Shown piece by piece: positions 32,017 through 41,645 of a stretch of DNA of 64,000 nucleotides (positions are counted from its first letter, which is position 1; every line of letters starts with the position of its first letter). Source of the stretch: Synergistaceae bacterium DZ-S4 (GTDB lineage: Bacteria > Synergistota > Synergistia > Synergistales > Synergistaceae); assembly GCA_025943965.1 (NCBI GenBank), contig JAPCWD010000005.1, positions 1 to 64,000 of the forward strand. Reading direction: 5' to 3'. A program made the translations under genes and the position numbers. The notes below the pieces were generated by a model. The model ran no database searches. It was given only the letters and a program-made list of their open reading frames with translations, and was not told the DNA's origin.

Positions 32017-34012
32017 GATGACCAAGGCGCGGATAGCTGTCCATAGATCTGTTGCGGATGAGCTTGTAGGGAAACTGCAGGCGCTGGGATGCTGCGAATT
32101 CACCGGAGAGAACAGCGGCGCGGTCGACAGCGCGTCGATGACCCACCTGAGGGCCAGGCAGCGCCACATAGACGAGCTTCTCAGCGATGTAAGGTTTACG
32201 GTGCGCCTTCTTGAACCCCTTGAAGTAAACAAAGGCAGCTCATTTGCCAGAATGTTGGGAGATGTCCCGACGATAGGGCTTTCCGAGCTTGAAGCCAAGG
32301 CAGACGAAGAGAGGTTCAGGACCTTTGTCGCCGACCTCAGGGAAAAGGAGAGAAGAGCTACTGAAACAAGGGCCGAGCTCTCCAGGCTGAAAGGCCTTCT
32401 TGCGCAGTCGATGCTGCTTAATTCCATCAAATATCCCCTGGAATTTTTTACGACCGGCACGGAATTTGTCGGCGGAGCCGTCTATACAGTCCCCAAAGCA
32501 TCCGCGGCCGGGTTCGTTTCAAAGATCGGATCGGAGCTTGGAGATCTCGCCGAATATCAGAAACTTCCGGAAAACGATAAAGACACCGTCTCAACATTCG
32601 CAGTACTCTTCAGGAAATCCGACTTCGAAAAAGTGCAGGCTGCCGCATCAGAATTCTCTGCGGGAAGGGTCGACGTGCCGAAGGATTTCGCACTGACTGC
32701 CGAAGAGGAACGCAGCAGGCTCACCGCCGGGATCGAAAAGGCAGAGAAGGAAGAGGCCCTTCTGTGCGCCGATATGTCCTCCAGGGCCGATGAGGGGCTC
32801 GATATGGCCCGTTACTACGGCGACTACTGGAGCATCCTGAGCGACAGGATAGGTTCAATGATCTCCGGAGTACCCACGGAAGATGTATTCATCTGGTCTT
32901 TCTGGATGCCCAAAGAGTGTCTGGGGACAGTGGAGAATGCCCTCAGGCCCTACGAGGAGCTTACGGAGTTCTCGCTGATCGGACCAGATGAAGGTGAGCT
33001 GCCTCCGACCCTGCTGAAAAACCCGGGCTGGTCGTCCTCGATGGAACCGCTTACCCTGATGTACGGAACGCCCACTTACGGCGGAGTGGATCCGACGTCC
33101 CTGATGGCGCCGTTCTTCTTCCTGTTCCTCGGGATGTGTTTCGGCGATGCCGGGTACGGCCTGGTGCTGAGCGGAGTATTCGGTTACTTTATAGTCAGGC
33201 ATCAGCTTCATCCCACGATGCGCAAATTTTTCATCATGATCACGATCGGCATGCTGTGCTCCGTCGTTTTTGGAGCTCTCACCGGCTCATGGTTCGGCGA
33301 CAGCGTCACGGCGTTCACATTCCTGAGACCACTTGTCCCGCTGATGGGCGCGATGCAGTTCCTCGATCCGATGAACGATCCGATGACGCTGCTTACCATC
33401 TCGCTCGGACTGGGTTTTGTACAGGTGATCTTCGGCCTGCTGATAGCCTTCAAGAACAGCTGGAAGAACGGTGACTACACGGGAGCCCTCGCAGACAACG
33501 GCGGGTGGATCCTATTCCTGTGCGGTCTTCTCATGACGGGCCTTTCGGTTTCCGGCAAAATAGGCGGACCTGCGGGGGACCTTTCGAAGTATATAGCGAT
33601 CGCCGGAGCGCTGGTCCTGGTCGCGACTCAGGGCAGGACGAAGACGGGCATCGCAGGTAAGCTCTTCTCGGGCATACTGAGCCTCTACAACGTTACGGGA
33701 TATCTGGGAGACGTGCTGAGCTACAGCAGGCTTCTGGCCCTGGGACTTGGCTCCGCTGCAGTAGGCATGGTCATTAACCTGCTGGCGAAGCTGGTGGCGG
33801 GAACGCCCTATGTGGGCATCCTGCTCGCAGTGCTGATCTTTGTTCTCGGACATCTTTTCAGCATAGCTGTCAACCTTCTCGGTGCGTTCATACACTCCCT
33901 GAGGCTCCAGTATGTTGAGTTTTTCGGGAAATTTTACGACGCGAACGGGAGGGATTTTGCCCCGTTGCGCAACGTGACTACATTTGCGAGACTTTCAGAA
34001 GACAAACAATAA
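32003..34012 (+). CDS. ntpI: V/A-type ATPase membrane subunit I (a-subunit)
   Basis: The 669-residue protein has a long charged coiled cytoplasmic half (residues 1 to about 340) and a membrane half with seven or eight hydrophobic segments, beginning FFFLFLGMCFGDAGYGLVLS, the classic V-ATPase I/a motif. The conserved GYLGDVLSYSRLLALGLG carries the membrane Arg essential for ion passage in this family. It anchors the stalk and forms the ion half-channels against the K ring. GAGGTGATG precedes the ATG. The gene overlaps the preceding subunit gene and is followed by ntpK after 60 bp. Confidence 0.93.
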   Translation: MALAEMTKARIAVHRSVADELVGKLQALGCCEFTGENSGAVDSASMTHLRARQRHIDELLSDVRFTVRLLEPLEVNKGSSFARMLGDVPTIGLSELEAKADEERFRTFVADLREKERRATETRAELSRLKGLLAQSMLLNSIKYPLEFFTTGTEFVGGAVYTVPKASAAGFVSKIGSELGDLAEYQKLPENDKDTVSTFAVLFRKSDFEKVQAAASEFSAGRVDVPKDFALTAEEERSRLTAGIEKAEKEEALLCADMSSRADEGLDMARYYGDYWSILSDRIGSMISGVPTEDVFIWSFWMPKECLGTVENALRPYEELTEFSLIGPDEGELPPTLLKNPGWSSSMEPLTLMYGTPTYGGVDPTSLMAPFFFLFLGMCFGDAGYGLVLSGVFGYFIVRHQLHPTMRKFFIMITIGMLCSVVFGALTGSWFGDSVTAFTFLRPLVPLMGAMQFLDPMNDPMTLLTISLGLGFVQVIFGLLIAFKNSWKNGDYTGALADNGGWILFLCGLLMTGLSVSGKIGGPAGDLSKYIAIAGALVLVATQGRTKTGIAGKLFSGILSLYNVTGYLGDVLSYSRLLALGLGSAAVGMVINLLAKLVAGTPYVGILLAVLIFVLGHLFSIAVNLLGAFIHSLRLQYVEFFGKFYDANGRDFAPLRNVTTFARLSEDKQ

Positions 34013-34072
34013 TTTTTTAAATTACTAAAAATTCAAAACAGCATTTATCAACTGAGGAGGTAATGGTTCATT

Positions 34073-34573
34073 ATGGAAACAATGCTAGCAACGATTTCCG
34101 AACAGCTGGGCCCTATGCTGGTAATACTCGGCGCAGCTCTGGCAGTAGGTTTTGCGGGGTCAGGATCCGCATGGGGAATTGGAATCGCCAATGAAGCCGC
34201 AGCCGGAATAATGACAGAAGATCCAAAGAAATTCGGCTACGCGCTGGTCCTGCTCGCGCTTCCCGGCACACAGGGCATTTACGGACTGCTTGTCGGAGTC
34301 CTCTCTCTTCAGAAGGCCGGGCTCCTCGGAGGGGGCGACGTTACCCTTACGGTCTGGCAGGGATTGGGGATCTGTTTTGCATGCCTTCCGGTAGCGATCT
34401 CCGGATTCTACTCGGCAATATGGCAGGGAAAGTCCTCAGCTGCTTCCATCCTGATGATATCCAAACGCCCGGAACAGATAGGCAAAGCTGTTATCCTTCC
34501 GGCAATGTGCGAAACTTATGCAGTCTTTGGGCTTCTTGTAAGTATCCTGATGCTCAACGGCATTAAGCTTTAA
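34073..34573 (+). CDS. ntpK: V-type ATPase rotor subunit K, sodium-type ligand set
   Basis: The 166-residue proteolipid has four membrane segments in two hairpins, each with a glycine-rich first helix (GFAGSGSAWGIGIANEAAAG). It has LPGTQG in helix 2 and WQGK and CETYAVFG in helices 3 and 4. Leu63, Thr66, Gln67, Gln118 and Glu147 align with the known sodium ligands Leu61, Thr64, Gln65, Gln110 and Glu139 of Enterococcus hirae NtpK. I therefore infer that the ring carries sodium, with one carboxylate per subunit. The single Glu sits in the second hairpin. GAGGAGGTAAT lies before the ATG at 34073. Confidence 0.93.
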   Translation: METMLATISEQLGPMLVILGAALAVGFAGSGSAWGIGIANEAAAGIMTEDPKKFGYALVLLALPGTQGIYGLLVGVLSLQKAGLLGGGDVTLTVWQGLGICFACLPVAISGFYSAIWQGKSSAASILMISKRPEQIGKAVILPAMCETYAVFGLLVSILMLNGIKL

Positions 34574-34591
34574 ACAGAACGGGGGAAGACC

Positions 34592-35182
34592 ATGTCTTTG
34601 GCCCAGATAACTGAAAAGATCAGAAGCGACGCACAGCGCGAGGCCGATGAAATACTGGCTAAGGCCAGGGCCAAGGCTGAGCTTATCGCACAGAGAGCGG
34701 GAGAGGAGATCGACTCAATAAGATCCGGCTTTATTCGCCGTTTTGAAGTTGAGCGTCCCGAGATTTTCCGTCGCCGTGAAATAGTTGCGAATCTGGATGT
34801 CAAAAGGATGATGCTTCAATCCAGCCGTGATCTGATACAGGATGTTTACGACCTCTCCCTTGAAAAGATGAGGATGATGGATAGGGATGATCAAGTAAAG
34901 CTCTGTGAGACGCTTCTTAAGAAAGCTATAAAAACAAAGGATGAGGAACTCGAAGTTTCAGGTGAAGAAAAATACCTGGATCAGGCCTGGCTTGACGGTT
35001 TCAACAGGGAAAACGGCACGAATATCGTTTTTTCCGAAAAGAAACCTGATATAGCCGGGGGATTCATACTCACAAGGGGCAGGATAAGCACGAACTGCTC
35101 ATGGGACATGCTGATCCAGATAGCTCAGGAAAAGCAGGAATCCGACGTAGTCAAACGTTTGTTCCCGTCAGAAGCGGAATGA
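34592..35182 (+). CDS. ntpE: V-type ATPase subunit E (peripheral stalk)
   Basis: The 196-residue protein has a helical, heptad-rich N-terminal half (ITEKIRSDAQREADEILAKA) and a C-terminal alpha/beta domain ending GGFILTRGRISTNCSWDMLI, the region that contacts the A/B head. Subunit E pairs with the G/H-like protein to hold the catalytic head still while the rotor turns. ACGGGGGAAG precedes the ATG. It follows ntpK by 18 bp and precedes subunit C by 13 bp. Confidence 0.9.
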   Translation: MSLAQITEKIRSDAQREADEILAKARAKAELIAQRAGEEIDSIRSGFIRRFEVERPEIFRRREIVANLDVKRMMLQSSRDLIQDVYDLSLEKMRMMDRDDQVKLCETLLKKAIKTKDEELEVSGEEKYLDQAWLDGFNRENGTNIVFSEKKPDIAGGFILTRGRISTNCSWDMLIQIAQEKQESDVVKRLFPSEAE

Positions 35183-35195
35183 GGGAGGTGGGCTG

Positions 35196-36212
35196 ATGTC
35201 AAGTCAAGGGGCTTATGGTTATGCCGTAGCGCGTATACGCGCGATGGAGCATCGCCTTCTTGATCCAGGAGTTCTGCAGAGAATGATCGATGCCGAAGAT
35301 CTTGCGTCGATCCTCAAGATACTTGGAGAGACATCCTATTCCTCCGCGCTTGCTTCCCAGTCAGGCGGGTCTGACTTTGACAAGGTCCTCGAGTCCGACC
35401 TCCACAGCATATACGAAGAAGTCCGCGCCTTCGTCCCCGACAAAGGACTTGTCGATATCATGAGGCTGCATTATGACTTCCACAATGTGAAAGTGCTTTT
35501 GAAGAGCATGTTCAACGTCAGGACCGGAGGCAAAAAGAGATGGGACCTTCTCACCTCTCTCGGGTCCCAGCCGCTGGACGACATCATAGCCAACATCGAG
35601 TCGGAGGAATACAGGCTCCTTCCGTTCGGCCTCAACACGCTCATCCCGGTATGCATCACCGTCTGGGAACAGAGCAGGGACATTCTCGAGGTAGAGCGGC
35701 TGATAGACAAAAGGATGTTCGAAGTGATGCTTGAAAAGGCACATGAACTTGATATGCCCGGGATAGTAAGCTGGGTCCGCACAAGGATAGACGGAGAGAA
35801 CATACGGACCCTGCTGAGGCTCAAAAGATTCGGCTACGACACTGCAGGCGCGCTGCCCTTTTTGCATGAAGGGGGCACGATAGATGCGGATATACTGGCA
35901 TCGCTCATATCCGAACCATTTGAGACCTGGGGCAGGGCGGTCGAATTCTCCGATTTCGGGAAGGTGATAGGCGGGATAGACGCGTCAGGCGGATATTCAG
36001 ACCTCATCCTCTCGCTTGAGAAGGTCCTTGACGACCATTATCTCAATAAAATAGGCACAGCCAGATACAGTCCGTCGGCTCCCGAAAACATACCGGCCTA
36101 TCTTTGGGCTAAGGAAACCGAGATAAAAAATATAAGGGTGATCACGGTCTCCAAGAGGAACAAGGGCGACAAGGACCACCTAAGGAGGCTTATGCGCCAT
36201 GGCTACGTCTGA
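35196..36212 (+). CDS. ntpC: V-type ATPase subunit C (d-type rotor-ring cap)
   Basis: The 338-residue all-helical protein belongs to the vATP-synt_AC39 family. The motifs YGYAVARIRAMEHRLL at the start and LMRHGYV at the end are characteristic. It sits in the cytoplasm on top of the K ring and links it to the central stalk subunits D and F. The ATG at 35196 is preceded by GAGGGAGGTGG. The gene overlaps subunit F by 14 bp, so both are probably translated together. No oddity is seen in length or composition. Confidence 0.92.
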   Translation: MSSQGAYGYAVARIRAMEHRLLDPGVLQRMIDAEDLASILKILGETSYSSALASQSGGSDFDKVLESDLHSIYEEVRAFVPDKGLVDIMRLHYDFHNVKVLLKSMFNVRTGGKKRWDLLTSLGSQPLDDIIANIESEEYRLLPFGLNTLIPVCITVWEQSRDILEVERLIDKRMFEVMLEKAHELDMPGIVSWVRTRIDGENIRTLLRLKRFGYDTAGALPFLHEGGTIDADILASLISEPFETWGRAVEFSDFGKVIGGIDASGGYSDLILSLEKVLDDHYLNKIGTARYSPSAPENIPAYLWAKETEIKNIRVITVSKRNKGDKDHLRRLMRHGYV

Positions 36213-36540
36213 TAAGGGTTCTCCGATGGCTGCGGTCGGAAGCTATGACAGCATACTCCCGTTCAAGGCTATCGGCCTTGACGTAGTTGAGATAACAGAC
36301 GAGAACAGGGATTCCCTCGGGCAGATCATGAACAGGTTTGCGCGTAAGGGATATGCGGCCCTCTTCATTGAGGAGGCCCTCTTCTCCGCATATCAGCAGG
36401 CCGTTGATGAGGTCAACGAAGCTACGGATATGTGCATAATACCGGTACCCAACCAGAGCGGATCCATGGGAGTCGGCCTCAGTTCGATCAGAAGGAATGT
36501 GGAGCGGGCTGTCGGCATGGATATCTTTGGTGTGAAATGA
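36199..36540 (+). CDS. ntpG: V-type ATPase subunit F
   Basis: The 113-residue protein has the small Rossmann-like fold of V-ATPase F subunits. It starts with a strand after about 15 residues (SYDSILPFKAIGLDVVEI), then IMNRFARKGYAALFIEEALF, and ends with SIRRNVERAVGMDIFG, the helix that inserts along subunit D. It is part of the central rotating shaft. The N-terminal dozen residues are an extension over some homologues. The start overlaps the end of subunit C. ntpG is the Enterococcus name for this subunit. Confidence 0.88.
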   Translation: MATSDKGSPMAAVGSYDSILPFKAIGLDVVEITDENRDSLGQIMNRFARKGYAALFIEEALFSAYQQAVDEVNEATDMCIIPVPNQSGSMGVGLSSIRRNVERAVGMDIFGVK

Positions 36541-36560
36541 TGAAAATGGAGGCGATGTGA

Positions 36561-38360
36561 GTGGCTACTCCTAATGCCATAGCAGGATTCATCGCAAAGA
36601 TCTCCGGTCCGCTTGTAATTGCTAAAGGCATGGCCGGAGCCTGCATGTTCGACGTCGTAAGGGTCGGGAATGCGGGGCTTGTCGGTGAAATTATCGAACT
36701 TAAAGATGATACGGCTTCTGTGCAGGTATACGAAGAAACTTCGGGCCTCAGGCCGGGAGAGCCTGTCGTAAGCACAGGGGAACCCTTGAGCGTTGAACTT
36801 GCCCCGGGACTTATCGAAGAGTTTTTTGACGGCATCCAGCGTCCGCTGGAGAGCATCGAAAGGACCGCAGAAAGCCCCTACATCCTTCGCGGGATAAGCG
36901 TTCCGGCGGTGAGCAGGACTAAAAAATGGACTTTTGTTCCCTCGGTTGAAGCCGGAGCGGAGGTATCTCCCGGCGACTTCCTCGGTTCCGTTCAGGAGAC
37001 GGTGCTTGTGGACCACAAAGTCATGGTGCCTCACGGACTGAAGGGCACGGTCAGGGAGATCAGGCAGGGCGAATTCACCGTTGAAGAAACTGTCGCGGTC
37101 ATCACTGACGCAAAGGGCAAGGACCATGAGGTCTGCCTCCTTCAGAGGTGGCCTGTACGTAAGCCGCGTCCGGTCGTCAAGAGACTTCCGCCTGAGATCC
37201 CCCTCACTACGGGACAGAGGGTAGTAGACACCTTCTTTCCGATAGCAAGGGGCGGTACGGCATGCGTCCCCGGACCTTTCGGCTCCGGAAAGACGGTCAT
37301 ACAGCACCAGCTCGCGAAGTGGGCGGATGCAGAGATAGTCGTATACATCGGCTGCGGAGAGCGCGGCAATGAGATGACGGACGTCCTGCTTGAATTCCCG
37401 GAACTTGAGGACCCGCGTTCCGGACAGCCCTTGATGAAGAGGACTCTGCTTATAGCAAACACATCAAACATGCCTGTTGCCGCACGTGAAGCCTCGATAT
37501 ACACCGGGATAACGATAGCTGAATATTTCCGTGACATGGGTTACTCGGTGGCTCTCATGGCCGACTCGACGTCGCGCTGGGCTGAGGCTCTCCGTGAGAT
37601 GTCCGGCCGCCTTGAGGAAATGCCCGGAGAAGAGGGTTACCCCGCATACCTCGGTACAAGGCTCGCTTCGTTCTATGAAAGGGCAGGAAGGGCCATCTGC
37701 TGCGGAAGCGACGGGAGGGAAGGGGCCGTTTCTGTAATAGGGGCCGTCTCACCTCCCGGAGGAGACCTTTCGGAACCGGTCACACAGAACACGCTGCGAG
37801 TCACCAAGGTCTTCTGGGGCCTTGACGCACAGCTTGCCTACCAGAGGCACTTTCCGGCAATCAACTGGCTTTCGAGCTATTCGCTCTATGCCCATACAAT
37901 GGGAGAGCACTGGGATGCCATATATGACGGCGAGTGGAGCGGATACAGAACGGAAGCCATGAGCCTTCTTGAAGATGAGGACAAGCTTAAGGAAATAGTA
38001 CGCCTGGTCGGCATCGATGCCCTGTCCAAGGAGGAGAGGATGGTCCTTGAGACCTCAAAGTCGATAAGGGAAGATTTCCTTCACCAGAACTCATTCCACG
38101 AGATAGACACATACGCATCGATGGACAAGCAGTTCAAGATGCTAAGGAACATCCTTGCCTTCCATCACCTCGGGATGCAGGTGCTTAGCCGCGGAGGGCT
38201 GCTGCACTCCGTAATAGACCTTCCCATCAGGGAAGAGATCGCACGCATGAGATACACCGAAGAGAATGAGCTAAACAAGCTTGACGCTCTTGAGACCGCA
38301 ATTAAGACCGAACTTGGAAAACTAAGCGCTGCCGGAGGTGGTATTGATGATGTTGCCTAA
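36561..38360 (+). CDS. ntpA: V-type ATPase catalytic subunit A
   Basis: The 599-residue protein starts at a GTG (36561) after GGAGGCGATG. It has the N-terminal barrel, the non-homologous insert (about 110-190), and the nucleotide-binding domain with P-loop GPFGSGKTV (Lys244). [13 protein letters not shown] carries the catalytic Glu, and [27 protein letters not shown] is characteristic of A subunits. It hydrolyses ATP in alternation with B subunits to drive the rotor. The C-terminus overlaps the start of the B gene by 14 bp. Composition and length are standard. Confidence 0.95.
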   Translation: MATPNAIAGFIAKISGPLVIAKGMAGACMFDVVRVGNAGLVGEIIELKDDTASVQVYEETSGLRPGEPVVSTGEPLSVELAPGLIEEFFDGIQRPLESIERTAESPYILRGISVPAVSRTKKWTFVPSVEAGAEVSPGDFLGSVQETVLVDHKVMVPHGLKGTVREIRQGEFTVEETVAVITDAKGKDHEVCLLQRWPVRKPRPVVKRLPPEIPLTTGQRVVDTFFPIARGGTACVPGPFGSGKTVIQHQLAKWADAEIVVYIGCGERGNEMTDVLLEFPELEDPRSGQPLMKRTLLIANTSNMPVAAREASIYTGITIAEYFRDMGYSVALMADSTSRWAEALREMSGRLEEMPGEEGYPAYLGTRLASFYERAGRAICCGSDGREGAVSVIGAVSPPGGDLSEPVTQNTLRVTKVFWGLDAQLAYQRHFPAINWLSSYSLYAHTMGEHWDAIYDGEWSGYRTEAMSLLEDEDKLKEIVRLVGIDALSKEERMVLETSKSIREDFLHQNSFHEIDTYASMDKQFKMLRNILAFHHLGMQVLSRGGLLHSVIDLPIREEIARMRYTEENELNKLDALETAIKTELGKLSAAGGGIDDVA

Positions 38361-39768
38361 GGAGTACAGAACGATCTCCAACCTTTCCGGCCCGCTTATG
38401 ATGGTTGATAAGATCGAGGATGTCAGCTACGACGAACTGGCAGAGATACGTCTCGGCTCAGGCGAGCGCAGGCGCGGAAGGGTGCTCGAAATATCTGAAA
38501 ACAAAGCCCTTGTCCAGGTCTACGAAGGAAGCACCGGAATCGACGTCAACACAACACAGATCAGGTTCCTCGGCGATGTCCTGAAGCTGCCTGTGTCAAA
38601 AGATATGCTGGGAAGGATATTCAACGGAAGGGGAGACCCGATAGACGGCGGCGCCCCCATAATCCCGGATGCCTACCTGGACGTCAACGGCAACCCGATG
38701 AACCCATATTCCCGAGACTACCCCTCTGAGTTCATTCAGACAGGTATTTCGACTATTGATGGAATGAACCCGCTTGTCAGGGGCCAGAAACTGCCCATAT
38801 TCTCCGGAAGCGGCATGCCCCACAACCACATGGCCGCACAGATCGCCCGCCAGGCAACCGTCATCAGCGGACACGCAAACTTTGCCGTTGTGTTCGCCGC
38901 CATGGGCATTACATTTGAAGAGGCATCCTTCTTTATGGAGGACTTCAGGAAGACCGGAGCCCTCGAACGCACAGTCATGTTCGTCAACCTTGCGGACGAC
39001 CCGGCGATAGAGCGCATCTCGACCCCGCGCCTTGCCCTTACGGCTGCTGAGTACCTGGCATTCGAACAGGACATGCACGTTCTTGTAATACTGACGGACC
39101 TTACGAACTACTGCGAAGCGCTCCGCGAGATCTCGGCAGCGCGTAAGGAAGTCCCCGGCCGACGCGGCTATCCCGGATACCTCTATACTGACCTTGCGAC
39201 CATGTATGAGCGGGCCGGCAGACTTCGCGGCAAAAACGGATCCATCACACAGCTCCCGATACTGACAATGCCGGAAGACGACAAGACCCACCCGATCCCG
39301 GACCTGACGGGATACATCACCGAGGGTCAGATAATCCTGGCGAGGGGACTCCACCGCAAGGGCATCTATCCGCCTGTCGACGTCATGCCGTCGCTCTCCC
39401 GACTGAAGGACAAGGGCATTGGAAAGGGCAAGACCCGCGAAGACCACGCAGACCTGATGAACCAGCTCTTTGCCGCGTACTCCAGAGGCAAGGAGGCAAA
39501 GGAGCTCGCAGTCATACTCGGAGAGGGAGCTCTTTCTGAAGAAGACAAGGCATTTGCCAGGTTCGCGGACCTCTTCGAGGACAAATATGTACGTCAGGGA
39601 GAGTATGAGAACAGGACAGTGGAGGAGACGCTCCTTCTGGGATGGGAACTTCTCACGATCGTTCCTACAAAGGAACTCAAGCGAGTAAGGGACGAGTACA
39701 TCGAAAAGTATCTGAAGCCGCTCTTCGAAGCCCAAAAAGACGAGACGCTTGAGACCAAAGAAGCATAG
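38347..39768 (+). CDS. ntpB: V-type ATPase non-catalytic subunit B
   Basis: The 473-residue protein is the A-subunit partner. [20 protein letters not shown] replaces the P-loop, as in all B subunits, and [22 protein letters not shown] is the family signature. Non-catalytic nucleotide contacts are made at the A-B interface. The frame could begin at a GTG at 38338, but that codon lies inside the GGAGGTG ribosome site; the ATG at 38347 is spaced 6 bp from it and is preferred. The gene is followed by subunit D after 16 bp. Confidence 0.95.
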   Translation: MMLPKEYRTISNLSGPLMMVDKIEDVSYDELAEIRLGSGERRRGRVLEISENKALVQVYEGSTGIDVNTTQIRFLGDVLKLPVSKDMLGRIFNGRGDPIDGGAPIIPDAYLDVNGNPMNPYSRDYPSEFIQTGISTIDGMNPLVRGQKLPIFSGSGMPHNHMAAQIARQATVISGHANFAVVFAAMGITFEEASFFMEDFRKTGALERTVMFVNLADDPAIERISTPRLALTAAEYLAFEQDMHVLVILTDLTNYCEALREISAARKEVPGRRGYPGYLYTDLATMYERAGRLRGKNGSITQLPILTMPEDDKTHPIPDLTGYITEGQIILARGLHRKGIYPPVDVMPSLSRLKDKGIGKGKTREDHADLMNQLFAAYSRGKEAKELAVILGEGALSEEDKAFARFADLFEDKYVRQGEYENRTVEETLLLGWELLTIVPTKELKRVRDEYIEKYLKPLFEAQKDETLETKEA

Positions 39769-39784
39769 GAAGGGGTGACCTCTT

Positions 39785-40411
39785 ATGGCGAAGGCGCTGA
39801 ACGTCAACCCCAACCGGATGGAGCTTTCAAAGCTCAAGAGACAGCTTGTCGTAGCCAAGAGGGGGCACAAGCTGCTGAAAGACAAGCAGGACGCACTTGT
39901 TAAGGCGTTTCTCGAGAAGGCGAGATCTGTCTGGGAGCTTAGGCAGGAGATCGAAAAAGAGATCGGTTCATGCTATGCGGGCTTTCTTCTCGCAAGGGCC
40001 CAGACATTGCCTGAAATGCTCGAGCAGACTCTCATGAATGCCGGCGGCGACATGAGAGTAAAGGTCAAGTTCGTTAACCTGATGAGCGTGCGCGCCCCTT
40101 CATTTGAACTGCCTGAACAGAAAGTGGAACTGAGCTACGGTCTGGGAACATCCCCCGGAAGCCTTGACATCGCACTGGAACAATTTTTGAAGCTCATGCC
40201 AAGGCTCGTCAGGCTTGCCGCGGAGGAAAAGGCCCTGAAGTCGATGGCACTTGAGATAGAGAGGACAAGGAGAAGGGTAAACGCGCTGGAGCATGTAATG
40301 ATCCCTTCGTTTGCCGAGACCATCCACTCCATCTCGATGAAGCTGGAAGAAATGGAGCGGTCGACCCTCTCAAGGCTGATGGTAATAAAGGAGATCGTCC
40401 GCTCCCACTAG
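39785..40411 (+). CDS. ntpD: V-type ATPase subunit D (central shaft)
   Basis: The 208-residue protein has two long helices. The N-terminal one carries NPNRMELSKLKRQLVVAKRG and the C-terminal one carries RTRRRVNALEHVMIPSFAET, the standard D-subunit signatures. They form the antiparallel shaft that turns within the A3B3 head. It is the last gene of the operon, followed by a strong terminator at 40436. GAAGGGGTGA precedes the ATG. Confidence 0.93.
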   Translation: MAKALNVNPNRMELSKLKRQLVVAKRGHKLLKDKQDALVKAFLEKARSVWELRQEIEKEIGSCYAGFLLARAQTLPEMLEQTLMNAGGDMRVKVKFVNLMSVRAPSFELPEQKVELSYGLGTSPGSLDIALEQFLKLMPRLVRLAAEEKALKSMALEIERTRRRVNALEHVMIPSFAETIHSISMKLEEMERSTLSRLMVIKEIVRSH

Positions 40412-40435
40412 GATATTTTTTATGACAACTGAACG

Positions 40436-40500
40436 GCGGACCCAAACCGAAGTTATTGTAAGTGAAAATTCGGTTTGGCGTCCGCTATATTTTTGTCTTT
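40436..40500 (+). terminator. Rho-independent terminator of the V-ATPase operon
   Basis: GCGGAC plus CCAAACCGAA (40436-40451) pairs with TTCGGTTTGG and GTCCGC (40469-40485), a 16-bp stem with one bulged C, followed by TATATTTTTGTCTTTT. It closes the operon 24 bp after the subunit D stop. Confidence 0.9.
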
Positions 40501-40569
40501 TGATTTGAGACCCTGAGTGATTTGGCGTGATCTCGGAAAGTTCAGTTAAAAATCTGTTATACTGGAGAA

Positions 40570-40917
40570 GGGAGTACGAGATCCGGCCGCCGGCGCTATG
40601 CGCGGGAGGAAAGTCCGGGCTCCGCAGGGCAGGATGCAGGAGAAGATCCTGCGAGTGCGAACTCAGGGAAAGTGCCACAGAGAGATACCGCCGGTGAAAA
40701 CCGGTAAGGGTGAAAAGGCGGGGTAAGAGCCCACCGGCCGAAAGGGCGACCTTCGGGCCAGGCAAACCCCATCCGGAGCAAGGTCGAATAGGGGAGGACG
40801 AGGCTGCCCGCTGACTCCCGGGTACGACCGCTTAAGTCCGTCTGCAAGGGCGGAATTAGATAAATGGCCGGAAAGGACTCGGTCCTTTACAAAACCCGGC
40901 TTATTGAGTGCTCCCCA
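40570..40917 (+). ncRNA. rnpB: RNase P RNA (bacterial type A)
   Basis: The conserved landmarks are all present in order: GAGGAAAGTCCGGGCTCC (CR-I), GCCACAGAGAGATACCGCC, GGTAAGGGTGAAAAGGCGGG, GTAAGAGCCCACCGG, AAACCCCATCCGGAGCAAGG with AATAGGGG (CR-IV), and near the end AGATAAATGGCC and ACAAAACCCGGCTTATTGAG (CR-V). The ends pair as P1: GGGAGTAC (40570-40577) with GTGCTCCC (40909-40916). RNase P RNA removes tRNA 5' leaders. A -10 box TATACT lies at 40558-40563; no clear -35 is visible. Short minus-strand frames across it are not genes. Confidence 0.97.
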
Positions 40918-40918
40918 T

Positions 40919-40966
40919 AAAGAGGCGCAACTGGTCTTTTAGGCCTGTCGCGCCTCTTTATATTTT
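40919..40966 (+). terminator. Rho-independent terminator of rnpB
   Basis: AAAGAGGCGC (40919-40928) pairs with GCGCCTCTTT (40950-40959), a perfect 10-bp stem, followed by ATATTTTAA. It lies 2 bp after the P1 helix of rnpB. Confidence 0.9.
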
Positions 40967-41147
40967 AACAAAATATTAAAATATAGTTAAAAACATAATG
41001 TTTGACTAATTTTTCTGTATGCATACACAGAGGATGCAATATGATTTTATATAAAAACAAGGCTAACAAAACGCTGTCATAGTCACGGAAATTCAATATT
41101 TTGAGCCTCTAGACCTAATTTTGTTTATAGGATTAAATTTAAAGGTA

Positions 41148-41208
41148 TTGCTTTGTAATATCATTGGGTATAATGTGGGACAAAGTGGTAGAAAGTGGAG
41201 CAAAGTGG
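41148..41208 (+). promoter_or_regulatory. mraZ/dcw promoter with four MraZ boxes
   Basis: TATAAT (41169-41174) is preceded by a weak TTGCTT (41148-41153, 15-bp spacer). Four direct repeats follow at exact 10-bp steps: AATGTGG (41172), AAAGTGG (41182), AAAGTGG (41192) and AAAGTGG (41202). The first overlaps the -10 and the last ends 11 bp before the mraZ ATG. MraZ proteins bind tandem GTGG/TGGG-type boxes at 10-bp spacing, so this is the probable autoregulatory operator. The preceding stretch 40967-41147 is AT-rich with nothing recognised. Confidence 0.8.
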
Positions 41209-41219
41209 GTGAATAGTAC

Positions 41220-41645
41220 ATGCTGGTGGGGAGCTACAACCACAAACTGGACAGTAAAGGCAGGACGGTATTGCCCTCCCGATTCAGAGGAGAGCTTAGT
41301 TCGTCCGTTGTTGCCACCATCGGCATAGACCGCTGTATCGCACTCTACCCGGTAAGCAGATGGGAAGAACTTATATTGAAACTCAAAGATCTTTCCTCCT
41401 TCAAGAAAAAGACCCGCGATTTCAGGAGAGTGCTCCTTTCAATGGCGACAGAGCTTGAAATAGACGGTTCGGGGAGGGTCCTTTTTCCTTCGGCGCTGAG
41501 AGAGTACGCGGGGATCGATCAGGAGGTCACCCTCATCGGACTCGAAGATCATCTCGAGGTTTGGGACAGCTCCAGGTGGGAGGAACAGCGCAGCGGCGTA
41601 CTTATGGATTTCAGCGACCTGGCTGAGGATCTCGAGGGAATATGA
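41220..41645 (+). CDS. mraZ: Transcriptional regulator MraZ
   Basis: The 141-residue protein contains two SpoVT/AbrB-like halves: MLVGSYNHKLDSKGRTVLPSRFR (first), and ELEIDGSGRVLFPSALREYA (second), each with the DxxGR motif. MraZ forms a ring that binds the repeated boxes in front of its own gene and adjusts dcw expression. The ATG at 41220 follows the last box, with GGGTGA as a weak ribosome site. It overlaps rsmH by 4 bp (ATGA). Confidence 0.95.
   Translation: MLVGSYNHKLDSKGRTVLPSRFRGELSSSVVATIGIDRCIALYPVSRWEELILKLKDLSSFKKKTRDFRRVLLSMATELEIDGSGRVLFPSALREYAGIDQEVTLIGLEDHLEVWDSSRWEEQRSGVLMDFSDLAEDLEGI

Noticed and set aside
40596..40847. Minus-strand 83-residue frame antisense to rnpB
   Set aside because: The plus strand is clearly RNase P RNA with all conserved blocks.
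41000..41140. Possible riboswitch or leader in the AT-rich gap before mraZ
   Set aside because: The stretch has no clear paired structure, and the mapped -10 lies downstream of it.
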